Below are positions 22,292 to 34,800 of a DNA stretch of 64,000 bases, piece by piece (position 1 is the stretch's first letter; each line of letters opens with the position of its first letter). The DNA lies in assembly GCA_947179155.2 (NCBI GenBank), contig OX359273.1, forward strand, positions 15,622,001 to 15,686,000, read 5' to 3'. This DNA is from Hedera helix. Lineage: Eukaryota > Streptophyta > Magnoliopsida > Apiales > Araliaceae. The translations under genes were made by a program, and so were the position numbers. Below the pieces are notes generated by a model that was not told the DNA's origin, ran no database searches, and worked only from the letters and a program-made list of their open reading frames with translations.

Positions 22292-22301
22292 CTATAAATA
22301 G
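22292..22301 (+). promoter_or_regulatory. TATA box of the family-2 solo LTR
   Basis: CTATAAATAG about 715 bp from the LTR start. The same decamer is used in the other gypsy LTRs. A donor-like ACAAAG/GTTT follows at 22496-22497. Confidence 0.75.
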
Positions 22302-22548
22302 AATGCTCCACACTTGGTATTGGTTGTTAGTTCATTTGCTAGACAATCCTAGAGAAAAGAGAGAGAGCTTTTGTGAGTTAAAAGAGAGATACACTTGTGG
22401 TTGAGTGAGGAAAAGCTAGAGGAAGCCTTGGTGGATGTCCAATAGTTACACAACCTACTTTGGTATAAGGAGAAGGAGAGCCAACAAACCACAAAGGTTT
22501 AAAAGTTCTCTAAACTCCATCTTATTTCATTTTTGTAGTCTAGAAAGC

Positions 22549-22585
22549 TTTTGATCGGTTAAAATCTATTTTTAACCGATCAAAA
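22549..22585 (+). other. Perfect 16-bp inverted repeat, 5-nt spacer
   Basis: TTTTGATCGGTTAAAA, then TCTAT, then its exact reverse complement. It lies about 250 bp downstream of the TATA box, comparable in place to the first palindromic module of the other LTR families. Confidence 0.85.
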
Positions 22586-23099
22586 CTCGTTTTGATGGTC
22601 TAGATGTATTTGACTATGTAATATATGTATATTCATAGCTCTATGTGTTTATAACATGTTTTGGTATGTGAGAAATGCATAAAAGTTGTAGGAATATTCA
22701 TAACACGTTTTACCGGTAAAATCCTAACGATACATGTTATGTTTAATGTTGTATTTTGAATTGTACAAATCGAAAATTGGATTTTTATGGCTAGAAAGCT
22801 AGATCTATGAGTTTTAAAGATAAACCCTTTTTGAACTTTTCAAAAATATTGAATAACAAAGAAGTTATAGCTTTTACTACAAAGGATGTCGTTTTTCAAC
22901 CCTAAGAGGTTCGATCCGTAAATTTCGTGTAAAAACGTTTTCAAAAACACGATCGAACCATGGAATATTGTAAAACATTAAGTTAGGAACACATCAACAC
23001 TGATTTGGTGTTATTTGGATGTGTAGATTTCATTTAATCAATGTTTGATCAAAGGGTATCAAATCTGTCACAAAAAAATCAAAAAGTGGCCCTTACTGC

Positions 23100-23240
23100 A
23101 GTAGAGCGCCGGGGCGCCATCTGCAGTGTTAATCACTGCGCTGCGGCGCAGTGCACTGTTACCAGAAAAAAATAAAAACCCGAACTGGGTCTGGTCGGAC
23201 CGGTTCAGTCGGGTCGGGTCGGGTTAGGTTCGGGTCAGAA
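23100..23240 (+). other. GC-rich hairpin segment in the family-2 LTR
   Basis: An island of high GC in an AT-rich LTR. It includes the perfect stem CACTGCGC (23134-23141) / GCGCAGTG (23146-23153) with loop TGCG, an upstream GGCGCC pair, and a downstream run of GGGTC repeats. This could form strong RNA structure. Confidence 0.7.
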
Positions 23241-23367
23241 AATGAAAAATGTTCCAAAAATCATTTTAGTATTTTTGGACTTAATAAATATATTTTTAAT
23301 ATATATATAATTGAATTAATGATTTGAAAGTGTATAAATTATATTATTGAAATAATAATATAATAAA

Positions 23368-23726
23368 GGTAATAAAATATTATTAAATAAATAATAATAT
23401 TAGAAAATTACTAAAATATTATTAAGTGTATAATAATATTATAAAGTCAATAAAATATTATTAAATGATTAATAATATTAGATAATCAATAAAATATTAT
23501 TAAATGAATAATAATATTAGGTATATACTGGAATATTATTAAATGATTAATAATATTAGATACTTAATAAAATATTATTAAATGATTAATAACATTAGAT
23601 AATTAATAAAATATTATTAAATGATTAATAATATTAGCTACTTAATAAAATATTATTAAATGATTAATAATATTAGGTACTCAATAAAATATTATTAAAT
23701 GATTAATAATATTATATATTAAATAA
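23368..23726 (+). repeat. 39-bp minisatellite, about 9 copies, each with a dyad
   Basis: The landmark AATATTATT starts at 23376, 23415, 23454, 23493, 23532, 23571, 23610, 23649 and 23688, exactly 39 bp apart without a single indel. Most units contain AATATTATTA and its reverse complement TAATAATATT separated by about six bases. Confidence 0.9.
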
Positions 23727-24609
23727 TTAATATAAGTTCTTTGTGTTTGAAATATTACCAAGTAGTGATAATATTTCCTAAGTGTTTAATTACCCATAAT
23801 TAATCAATTATGTGGTTCGTAAGATTTATAAAGATCATTATACTTACAAGTATATGATACTAATTTAAGATCAAATTGATTTAATTGTTAGGTCCGTTCA
23901 AGGATTGTTAGATTAATTTGGTTAGCAGTAAACGACGCACGAGGCAAGTTTTCTAACTTTAGCTTGTAATTTCTATTGCAAGCTTTATACCCTTAACTTG
24001 TACTTATTGTTGCAATTATTATTCAACCATATTTACATTTCAATTATTGTTGAGCAAGTATTCTACACTCGTAATTACTTGACAGACCTTTGAGTGAATT
24101 AATTATCAAAAATTACTTCACCTCGTTATTGATTATTGTATTCGCATATAGTGCTTTTGCAACTGTTTAAGAATGTCTAAGCTAATCGTTTCGGCTAGAC
24201 AAATGTATGTTAAATTCATTTAATTGAATATTATAAGAGCTTATCCAAACCATTGGCTGGTGCAGATTCTTACAGTAAGACTGAGAAAGAACAACCCTAG
24301 TTAAAGGGGATTTTTATTTGTCGGAGAACCGACAGCGCGCAAGAAAACTAAATGTGATGCATATACATAGGATATGAGAGGACTGATCCCCTCAAGTGTC
24401 CCGTTATTTTTAACAAGGAGTCAGACATTGTATGTCTGTTTTACCTTAGTAGCAGTTCATGGTCATTAATGACCACTCAGCAGTAAAGAGTCAATTCCTT
24501 CTTTTATTGAACATTGATTCTTATTATCTTTCACAATTGTTATTGTTGAAACCTTGAAGTTATTTCCCTTCATCATGATATATCGTATGATTGTTGTTTA
24601 TAAACTTGC

Positions 24610-24628
24610 TGAGCCATTTAGTTGCTCA
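24610..24628 (+). other. LTR hairpin TGAGC-N9-GCTCA (family 2)
   Basis: Same stem as in the other families, loop CATTTAGTT, followed by TTCTTGC. It lies about 330 bp before the LTR end. Confidence 0.6.
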
Positions 24629-26492
24629 TTCTTGCTATATCATGACTTTATTTCAGCCAATCCCGAAAGCTCTAAATCGGATAAAGGCAAGGGGAAAACG
24701 AATGTTTAATTTTAGTAGTTGCATGCTAGTTTAGTTTACTGTTATGTAATTACTGTTGTAAATCTTTTGTATTTCCCTTAAGATATGTAATGTTTAAGAT
24801 TAAGGTAATAGACCTTGGGAAGTGTAGCTTTTTGATTAAGGAACCTTTTGTATTATTCCGTGAAGTTTAAATACAATTTATGTATTTCATTATTGTTTAG
24901 TATTGTACAGTGAGAACCAAACCCGAGGTTAAAGAACCCGGATTTGGGGTCGTCACAACTCCTCTTATTTATAGATCTAATCAACCCTCCTAAACTATTT
25001 AGGATTAGGGTTTTAATTTAATTCCCAATTTAATTAAGAACTAAATTATTTAATTACAATTCCTAAACCATTTAGGAACTTAATTATTTAATAATGAGAG
25101 TACTTCTTATTAATTAATTACTAAACTATTTAGTAACTTAATTAATTATTATTATAATTATAATTTCAAAACTATTTAGGAACTTAATTATTTAATAATA
25201 ATATTACTACTTATTAATTAATTCCTAAACCATTTAGGAACTAAATAATAATACTAGTAGTAATAATAATAATAGTAATAATAATAATAATAATAAGACT
25301 CCTCTTATTAATTTATAATTAGTATTTCTAAAATACTAAATTATAAATATTCAGCTATTTAATTTATTCTATCACCATAGTATAAATTAAATATACTTAA
25401 TTTATTATTACGATTATACCATCCACTTCTAAAATAAATATTACTCTTTTGCGGTGTGACCCTTTAGGTTCTCCATATTAAACCGGTTGTATAATAAATA
25501 AATTAAAAGAATTCTAATTCATTTATTATGAATTAACTCTTTAATTCAGAATAAATAATTATTCCACAATAAGGGTAAGCCCCCTTAGCGATTAGTGGAC
25601 TTTCCAGATAATATAGATTTCAACATTTAATCGTAAAAGAACCTTTCAACAAATAGTTACCGTACAATTCAATCCTTCTACCATACAATGTCCCAATCAA
25701 ATATGAGACACGGAATTTCTGTCAAGTCTTATTTATTTGATTATATGCATTTCAATTCACAAATACACAACTCTAGTTAATGTAAATTAGAAACTCCTTT
25801 CTAATTTCATTCAACCCTGGCCAGGGATTTCTGAGTTGTCACTTATTGAATCGCATAGGACATTCTCTCCTTTTACTGGAAGTTGTAGGTTCTTTGTTGA
25901 TCATTCATCTATCTCCATATATACCTTATTATACCCAATCATATCCTTTGATATACCAATAGGTCAAAAGGAATATGTTAAAGTATAACATAGTACACAC
26001 AAGATACTAAGATGATCTCAAGTCTAAGGATCACTTGTACGACTATCACATAAGGAACTCCTATTGACAGACAAGTAAAACTCCATTAGGTGTTCCTTGA
26101 GCGAGTCACGTTCAGTGAACTTATTCTCTAATAAGCACCTACATACTTTCTTTAGTGTCTCTACACAAATGATTATGAGATCAATCATCCTCTTCATAAG
26201 AGCAAGCATAGTATGTACCAATCTATCCGGATCTACTAATCCCCTTTTTAGTGATCCAACGATTAGGAACAATTTTAGTTTTGAGCTATCTTGAATTTAG
26301 ATCTCATTAGCATGATCCTCATCATGGTTCTAAAAGCATTGCTCGAAAACTATGCGTTTATTCATTTGATTAATTCAAGTAATTAATCATGAATAAAGAA
26401 ATGCCTTGATACTTTTATTAATAAATGAACAAGATTACAAAGTATATGATTACCACATCAAATGTGATTGGGTTGAGGGCATACTACTTTCA

Positions 26493-29400
26493 GCTAACCG
26501 ATGTATAACGAAGTAATATGACTCTTAATCACCTATTTGTTTGCATATTTTGAGGAAATAACGAAACAAAAAGCAAGTTTCCTCAAGTGAAGAATTGTGT
26601 GCATTGTACGCATTGTTTTCAATACGAGAGATATATGATTGCTCCTTTTGAGGCTAACCGATGTATAACGAAGTACTATGACTCTAATTCAACTATCTCT
26701 TTTCAAAATTTGAGGAAATATCGAAACGAATAGCAAGTTCCCTCAAGTGAAGACTTGTGTGTGTTGTACGCATTGTTTTTAATGCGAGAGTGATAGGATT
26801 GCCCCTTTTGAGGCTAACCAATGTATAACGAAGTAATATGACTCTAATTCACCTATTTGTTTGCAAATTTTGAGGAAATATCGAAACGAATAGCGAGTTT
26901 CCTCAATTGAAGACTTGTGTGCGTTGTACGCATTGTTTTCAATGCGAGAGTGATAGGATTGCCTCTTTTGAGGCTAACCGATGTATAACGAAGTAATATG
27001 ACTCTAATTCACATAGTTTTTTTCAAATTTTGAGGAAATATCGAAACGAATAACAAGTCTCCTCAAATGAAGACTTGTGTGCATTGTACGCATTATTTTC
27101 AATGCGAGAGTGATAGGATTGCTACTTTTGAGGCTAACCGATGTATAACGAAGTAATATAACTCTAGTTCACCTATTTCTTTGCAAATTTTGAGGAAATA
27201 ACGAAACGAATAGCGACTTTCCTCAATTGAAGACTTGTGTGTGTTGTACGCATTGTTCTCAATGCAAGAGTGATAGAATTGCTCATTTTGAGGCTAACGG
27301 ATGTATAACAAAGTAATATGACTCTAATTCACCTAGTTCTTTGCAAATTTTGAGGAAATATCAAAAAGAATAGCAAGTTTCCTCAGGTGAAGACTTGTGT
27401 GCGTTGTACGCATTGTTTTCAATGCAAGAGTGATAGGATTGCCCCTTTTGAGGCTAACCGATGTATAACGAAGTAATATGACTTATAATCACGTATTTGT
27501 TTGTATATTTATAGCAGATAACAAAACAAAAAGCAAGTTTCCTCAAATGAAGACTTGTGAGCGTTGTACGCATTGTTTTCTATACGAGAGAGATAGGATT
27601 GCTCCTTTTGAGGCTAACCGATGTATAACGAACTACTATGACTCTTAATCACCTATTTGGTTGCATATTTTAAGGAAATAACGAAATGAAAAGCAAGTTT
27701 CCTCAAATGAAGACTTGTATGTGCTGTGCGCATTGTTTTCAATGCGAGAATGATAGGATTGCCTCTTTTGAGGCTAACCGATGTATAACAAAGTAATATG
27801 ACTCGAATTCACCTATTTCTTTGCAAATTTTGAGGAAATATCGAAACGAATAGAGAGTTTTCTCAAGTAAAGACTTGTGTGTGTTGTACGCATTGTTCTC
27901 AATGCAAGAGTGATAGAATTGCTCATTTTGAGGCTAACCGATGTATAACAAAGTAATATGACTCTAATGCACCTAGTTCTTTGCAAATTTTGAGGAAATA
28001 TCAAAACGAATAGTAAGTTTCCCCAGGTGAAGACTTGTGTGTGCTGTACACCTTTTTTTCAATGCGAGAGTGATAGGATTTCCCCTTTTGAGGCTAACCG
28101 ATGTATAACAAAGTAATATGACTCTTAATCACCTATTTGTTCGCATATGTTGGGGAAATAACGAAACGAAAAGCGAGTTTCCTCAAATAAAGACTTGTGT
28201 GCATTGTATGCATTGTTTTCAATGCGAGAGTGACAGGATTGCTCCTTTTGAGGCTAACCGATGTATAACGAAGTACTATGACTCTAATTCACCTATCTCT
28301 TTGCAAAATTTGAGGAAATATCGAAACGAATAGAAAGTTCCCTCTAGTGAAGACTTGTGTGCGTTGTACGAATTGTTTTCAATGCGAGACTGATATGATT
28401 GCACCTTTTGAGGCTAACCAATGTATAACGAAGTAATATGACTATTAATCACCTATTTGTTTGCATATTTGAAGGAAATAACGAAACGAAAAGCAAGTTT
28501 CCTCAAATGAAGACTTGTGTGTTTTACGCATTGTTTTCAATGCGAGAGTGATAGGATTGCTACTTTTGAAGCTAACCGATGTATAACAAAGTAATATGAC
28601 TCTAATTCACCTAGTTCGTTTCAAATTTTGAGGAAATATCGAAATGAATAGGAAGTCTCCTCAAATGAAGACTTGTGTGCATTGTACGCATTGCTTATAA
28701 TGCGAGAGTGATAGGATTGCTACTTTTGAGGCTAACCGATGTATAACGAAGTAATATAACTCTAATTCACGTATTTCTTTGCAAATTTTGAGATAATATC
28801 GAAACGAATAGCAGGTCTCCTCAAATAAAGACTTGTGTGCATTGTACGCATTGTTTTCAATGCGAGAGTGATAGGATTGCTACTTTTGAGGCTAACCGAT
28901 GTATAACGAAGTAATATAACTCTAATTCACCTATTTCTTTGCAAATTTTGAGGAAATATCGAAACGAATACCGAGTTTCCTCAATTGAAGACTTGTGTGT
29001 GTTGTACGCATTGTTCTCAATGCAAGAGTGATAGAATTGCTCATTTTGAGGCTAACGGATGTATAACAAAGTAATATGACTCTAATTCACTTAGTTCTTT
29101 GCAAAATTTGAGGAATTATCGAAACGAGTAACAAGTTCCCTTAAGTGAAGACTTGTGGGCGTTGTACGCATTGTTTTCAATGCGAGAGTGATAGGATTGT
29201 CCCTTTTGAGGCTAACCGATGTATAACGAAGTAATATGACTCTTAATCACCTATTTGTTTGTATATTTTAAGGAAATAACGAAATGAAAAGCAAGTTTCC
29301 TCAAATGAAGACTTGTATGCGTTGTGCGCATTGTTTTCAATGCGAGAGTGATAGGATTGCCTCTTTTGAGGCTAACCGATGTATAACAAAGTAATATGAC

Positions 29401-31374
29401 TCGAATTCACCTATTTCTTTGTAAATTTTGAGGAAATATCGAAACGAATAGAGAGTTTCCTCAAGTAAAGACTTGTGTGTGTTGTACGCATTGTTCTCAA
29501 TGCAAGAGTGATAGAATTGCTCATTTTGAGGCTAACCGATGTATAACAAAGTAATATGACTCTAATTCACCTAGTTCTTTACAAATTTTGAGGAAATATC
29601 AAAACGAATAGCAAGTTTCCCCAGGTGAAGACTTGTGTGTGTTGTACGCCTTTTTTTCAATGCGAGAGTGATAGGATTTCCCCCTTTGAGGCTAACCGAT
29701 GTATAACGAAGTAAAATGACTCTTAACCACCTATTTGTTCGTATATGTTGGGGAAATAACGAAACGAAAAAGAAGTTTCCTCAAATGAAGACTTGTGTGC
29801 ATTGTATGCATTGTTTTCAATGCGAGAGTGACATGATTGTTCCTTTTGAGGCTAATCGATGTATAACGAAGTACTATGACTTTAACTCACCTACCTCTTT
29901 GCAAAATTTGAGGAAATATCGAAACGAATAGAAAGTTCCCTCAAGTGATGACTTGTGTGCGTTGTACGAATTGTTTTCAATGCGAGACTGATATGATTGC
30001 ACCTTTTGAGGCTAACCAATGTATAACGAAGTAATATGACTATTAATAACCTATTTGTTTGCATATTTTAAGGAAATAACGAAACGAAAAGCAAGTTTCC
30101 TCAAATGAAGACTTGTGTGTGCTGTACGCATTGTTTTCAATGCGAGAGTGATAGGATTGCTACTTTTGAAGCTAACCGATGTATAACAAAGTAATATGAC
30201 TCTAATTCACCTAGTTCTTTTCAAATTTTGAGGAAATATCGAAATGAATAGCAAGTCTCCTCAAATGAAGACTTGTGTGCATTGTACGCATTGCTTTCAA
30301 TGCGAGAGTGATAGGATTGCTCATTTTGAGGCTAACCGATGTATAACGAAATATTATAACTCTAATTCACCTATTTCTTTGCAAATTTTGAGGAAATATC
30401 GAAACGAATAGCGAGTTTCCTCAATTGAAGACTTGTGTGTGTTGTACGCATTGTTCTCAATGCAAGAGTGATAGAATTGCTCATTTTGAGGCTAACCGAT
30501 GTATAACAAAGTAATATGACTCTAATTCACCTAGTTCTTTGCAAATTTTGAGGAAATATCAAAACGAATAGCAAGTTTCCCCAGGTGAAGACTTGTGTGC
30601 GCTGTACGCCTTTTTTTCAATGCGAGAGTGATAGGCTTTTCCCTTTTGAGGCTAACCGATGTATAACGAAGTAATATGACTTTAATCACCTATTTGTTTG
30701 CATATGTTGGAGAAATAACGAAACGAAAAGCAAGTTTCCTCAAATGAAGACTTGTGTGTGTTTTATGCATTGTTTTCAATGTTAGAGTGACATGATTGCT
30801 CCTTTTGAGGATAACCGATGTATAACGAAGTACTAAGACTCTAATTCACCTATCTCTTTACAAAATTTGAGGAAATATCGAAACGAATAGCAATTTCCCT
30901 CAAGTGAAGACTTGTGTGCGTTGTACGAATTATTTTTAATGCGAGAGTGATAGGATTGCCCCTTTCGAGGAGGACCAATGTATAAGGAAGTAATATGACT
31001 CTTAATCACCTATTTGTTTGCATATTTTAAGGAAATAACGAAACGAAAAGCAAGTTTCCTCAAATGAAGACTTGTGTGCGTTGTACGCATTGTTTTTAAT
31101 GCGACAGTGATAGGATTGCTCCTTTTGATGCTAACCGATGTATAACAAAGTAATATGACTCTAATTCACCTAGTTCTTTTCAAATTTTGAGGAAATATCG
31201 AAACGAATAGCAAGTTTCCTCAAATGAAGACTTGTGTGCATTGTACGCATTGTTTTCAATGCGAGAGTGATAGGATTGCTCCTTTTGAGGCTAAACGATG
31301 TATAACGAAGTAATATAACTCTAATTCACCTATTTCTTTTCAAATTTTGAGGAAATATCGAAACGAATAGCGAG
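26493..31374 (+). repeat. 160-bp satellite array, second block (about 30 monomers)
   Basis: Direct continuation of the first block after the copia insertion, same orientation. Monomers are diverse, with many private substitutions. A segment from about 27650-28770 is duplicated at about 29250-30350 (offset about 1598 bp, shared variants such as ACTCGAATTC and CGAAATGAAAAGC). The 71-codon ORFs at 28118 and 29716 are two copies of the same satellite segment, not genes. Confidence 0.97.
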
Positions 31375-31874
31375 NNNNNNNNNNNNNNNNNNNNNNNNNN
31401 NNNNNNNNNNNNNNNNNNNNNNNNNNNNNNNNNNNNNNNNNNNNNNNNNNNNNNNNNNNNNNNNNNNNNNNNNNNNNNNNNNNNNNNNNNNNNNNNNNNN
31501 NNNNNNNNNNNNNNNNNNNNNNNNNNNNNNNNNNNNNNNNNNNNNNNNNNNNNNNNNNNNNNNNNNNNNNNNNNNNNNNNNNNNNNNNNNNNNNNNNNNN
31601 NNNNNNNNNNNNNNNNNNNNNNNNNNNNNNNNNNNNNNNNNNNNNNNNNNNNNNNNNNNNNNNNNNNNNNNNNNNNNNNNNNNNNNNNNNNNNNNNNNNN
31701 NNNNNNNNNNNNNNNNNNNNNNNNNNNNNNNNNNNNNNNNNNNNNNNNNNNNNNNNNNNNNNNNNNNNNNNNNNNNNNNNNNNNNNNNNNNNNNNNNNNN
31801 NNNNNNNNNNNNNNNNNNNNNNNNNNNNNNNNNNNNNNNNNNNNNNNNNNNNNNNNNNNNNNNNNNNNNNNNNN
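31375..31874. other. Assembly gap, 500 N
   Basis: Exactly 500 undefined bases, the usual placeholder for a gap of unknown size. The satellite changes orientation across it. Any ORF crossing it is an artefact. Confidence 0.99.
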
Positions 31875-34800
31875 TTGAAAACAATGCGTACAACGAACAC
31901 AAGGCTTCACTTGAGGGAACTTGCTATTCGTTTCAATATTTCCTCAAATTTTGCAACGAGATAGGTGAATTAGAGTCATAATACTTCGTTCTACATCGGT
32001 TAGCCTGAAAAGGAACAATCCTATCACTCTCGCATTGAAAACAATGCGTACAACGCACACAAGTCTTCACTTGAGGGAACTTGCTATTCGTTTCGATATT
32101 TCCTCAAATTTTGCAAAGAGATAGGTGAATTAGAGTCATAATACTTCGTTATACATCGGTTAGCCTGAAAAGGAACAATCCTACCACTCTCTCATTGAAA
32201 ACAATGCGTACAACGGACACAAGTCTTCATTTGAGGAAACTTGCTATTCGTTTCGTTATTTCCTCAAAATATGCAAACAAATAGGTGATTAAGAGTCATA
32301 TTACTTCGTTATACATCGGTTATCCTCAAAAGGGGCAATCCTATCACTCTCGCATTGAAAACAATGCGTACAACGCACAGAAGTCTTCACTTGAGGGAAC
32401 TTGCTATTCGTTTTGATATTTCCTCAAATTTTGCAAAGAGATAGGTGAATTAGAGTCATAGTACTTCGTTATACATCGGTTAGCCTCAAAAGGAGCAATC
32501 CTATCACTCTCGCATTGAAAACAATGCGTACAACGCACACAAGTCTTCATATGAGGAAACTTGCTATTCGTTTCGTTATTTCCTTAAAATATGCAAACAA
32601 ATAGGTGATTAAGAGTAATATTACTTCGTTATACATCGGTTAGCCTGAAAAGGAGCAATCCTATCACTCTCGCATTGAAAACAATGCGTACAACGCACAC
32701 AAGTCTTCATTTGAATAAACTTGCTTTTCGTTTCGTTATTTCCTCAAATTTTGCAAAGAGATAGGTGAAATAAAGTCATAGTACTTCGTTATACGTCGGT
32801 TAGCCTCCAAAGGAGCAATCCTATCACTCTCGCATTGAAAACAATGCGTACAACGCACACAAGTCTTCATTTGAGGAAACTTGCTTTTCGTTTCGTTATT
32901 TCCTCAAAATATGCAAACAAATAGGTGATTTAGAGTCATATTACTTCGTTATACATCGGTTAGCCTCAAAAGGGGCAATCCTATCACTCTCGCATTGAAA
33001 ACAATGCGTACAACGCACACAAGTCTTCATTTGAGGAAACTTGCTATTCGTTTCGTTATTTCCTCAAAATATGCAAACAAATAGGTGATTAAGAGTCATA
33101 TTACTTCGTTATACATCGGTTTGCCTCAAAAGGGGCAATCCTATCACAATCGCATTGAAAACAATGCGTACAACGCACACAAGTCTTCACTTGAGGGAAG
33201 TTGCTATTCGTTTCGATATTTCCTCAAATTTTGCAAAGAGAAAGGTGAATTAGAGTCATAGTACCTCGTTATACATCGTTTAGCCTGAAAAGGAACAATC
33301 CTATCACTCTCTCATTGAAAACAATGCGTAGCACACAAGTCTTCATTTGAGGAAACTTGCTATTCGTTTCGTTATTTCCTTCAAAATATGCAAACAAATA
33401 GGTGATTAAGAGTCATATTACTTCGTTATACATCGGTTTATCCTCAAAAGGGGCAATCCTATCACTCTCGCATTGAAAACAATGCGTACAACGCACACAA
33501 GTCTTCACTTGAGGGAACTTGCTATTCGTTTTGATATTTCCTCAAATTTTGCAAAGAGATAGGGTGAATTAGAGTCATAGTACTTCGTTATACAACGGTT
33601 AGCCTCAAAAGGAGCAATCCTATCACTCTCGCATTGAAAAACAATGCGTACAACGTACACAAGTCTTCATATGAGGAAACTTGCTATTCGTTTCGTTATT
33701 TCCTTAAAATATGCAAACAAATAGGTGATTAAGAGTAATATTTCTTCGTTATACATCGGTTAGCCTGAAAAGGAGCAATCCTATCACTCTCGCATTGAAA
33801 ACAATGCGTACAACGCACACAAGTCTTCACTTGAGGGAAGTTGCTATTCGTTTCGATATTTCCTCAAATTTTGCAAAGAGAAAGGTGAATTAGAGTCATA
33901 GTACCTCGTTATACATCGTTTAGCCTGAAAAGGAACAATCCTATCACTCTCTCATTGAAAACAATGCGTAGCACACAAGTCTTCATTTGAGGAAACTTGC
34001 TATTCGTTTCGTTATTTCCTCAAAATATGCAAACAAATAGGTGATTAAGAGTCATATTACTTCGTTATACATCGGTTATCCTCAAAAGGGGCAATCCTAT
34101 CACTCTCGCATTGAAAACAATGCGTACAACGCACAGAAGTCTTCACTTGAGGGAACTTGCTATTCGTTTTGATATTTCCTCAAATTTTGCAAAGAGATAG
34201 GTGAATTAGAGTCATAGTACTTCGTTATACATCGGTTAGCCTCAAAAGGAGCAATCCTATCACTCTCGCATTGAAAACAATGCGTACAACGTACACAAGT
34301 CTTCATATGAGGAAACTTGCTATTCGTTTCGTTATTTCCTTAAAATATGCAAACAAATAGGTGATTAAGAGTAATATTTCTTCGTTATACATCGGTTTAG
34401 CCTGAAAAGGAGCAATCCTATCACTCTCGCATTGAAAACAATGCGTACAACGCACACAAGTCTTCATTTGAATAAACTTGCTTTTCGTTTCGTTTTTTCC
34501 TCAAATTTTGCAAAGAGATAGGTGAAATAAAGTCATAATACTTCGTTAAACATCGGTTAGCCCTCCAAAGGAGCAATCCTATCACGTCTCGCATTGAAAA
34601 ACAATGCGTACAACGCACACAAGTCTTCATTTGAGGAAACTTGCTTTTCGTTTCGTTATTTCCTCAAAATATGCAAACAAATAGGTGATTTAGAGTCATA
34701 TTACTTCGTTATACATCGGTTAGCCTCAAAAGGGGGCAATCCTATCACTCTCGCATTGAAAACAATGCGTACAACGCACACAAGTCTTCATTTGAGGAAA

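Larger units (their letters stand above)
21577..24957 (+). mobile_element. Family-2 gypsy solo LTR, 3381 bp
   Basis: Starts TGTAATGACC and ends GGGTCGTCACA. It is flanked by ACTCC at 21572-21576 and 24958-24962, with no interior sequence, so it is a solo LTR left by LTR-LTR recombination. It shares with element 1 the TGTAAT start, the CGTCACA end, a TATA box and the TGAGC/GCTCA hairpin, but little else. It contains a GC-rich hairpin segment, a 16-bp inverted repeat and a 39-bp minisatellite. No coding region. Confidence 0.93.
13530..26492 (-). mobile_element. Degenerate Ty1/copia element, minus strand, with a nested solo LTR
   Basis: Bounded by the 5-bp duplication GCTAA (13525-13529 and 26493-26497) inside a satellite monomer, so the satellite continues seamlessly across it. 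Read on the minus strand: 5' LTR 26492-21128, primer site 21126-21114, a long leader, gag remnant, integrase remnant, RT remnant, polypurine tract and 3' LTR 15482-13530. The copia order (integrase before RT) is seen directly. Every coding segment carries stops, frameshifts or lost catalytic residues, so the element is dead and older than the gypsy elements. Confidence 0.92.
21128..26492 (-). repeat. 5' LTR of the copia element, split by a solo LTR
   Basis: 21128-21576 and 24963-26492 together align with the 1953-bp LTR at 13530-15482. The interruption is the family-2 LTR with its ACTCC duplication. Similarity to the partner is high but shows many scattered substitutions and a longer AATAAT run (about 25260-25297). 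The two LTRs are clearly more different from each other than those of element 1. Confidence 0.92.

Noticed and set aside
28118..29931. Two similar 71-codon ORFs with Cys-rich motif (TCVHCMHCFQCES), resembling a small zinc protein family
   Set aside because: They are the same satellite segment duplicated about 1598 bp apart. The monomer is 160 bp, not a multiple of 3, and most neighbouring monomers have stops in this frame. The related ORFs at 12910, 34421, 34594 and 39108 have the same origin.
31326..31910. Three long minus-strand ORFs (186-194 codons) across the gap
   Set aside because: They consist mostly of undefined residues from the 500 N; the real ends are satellite sequence.
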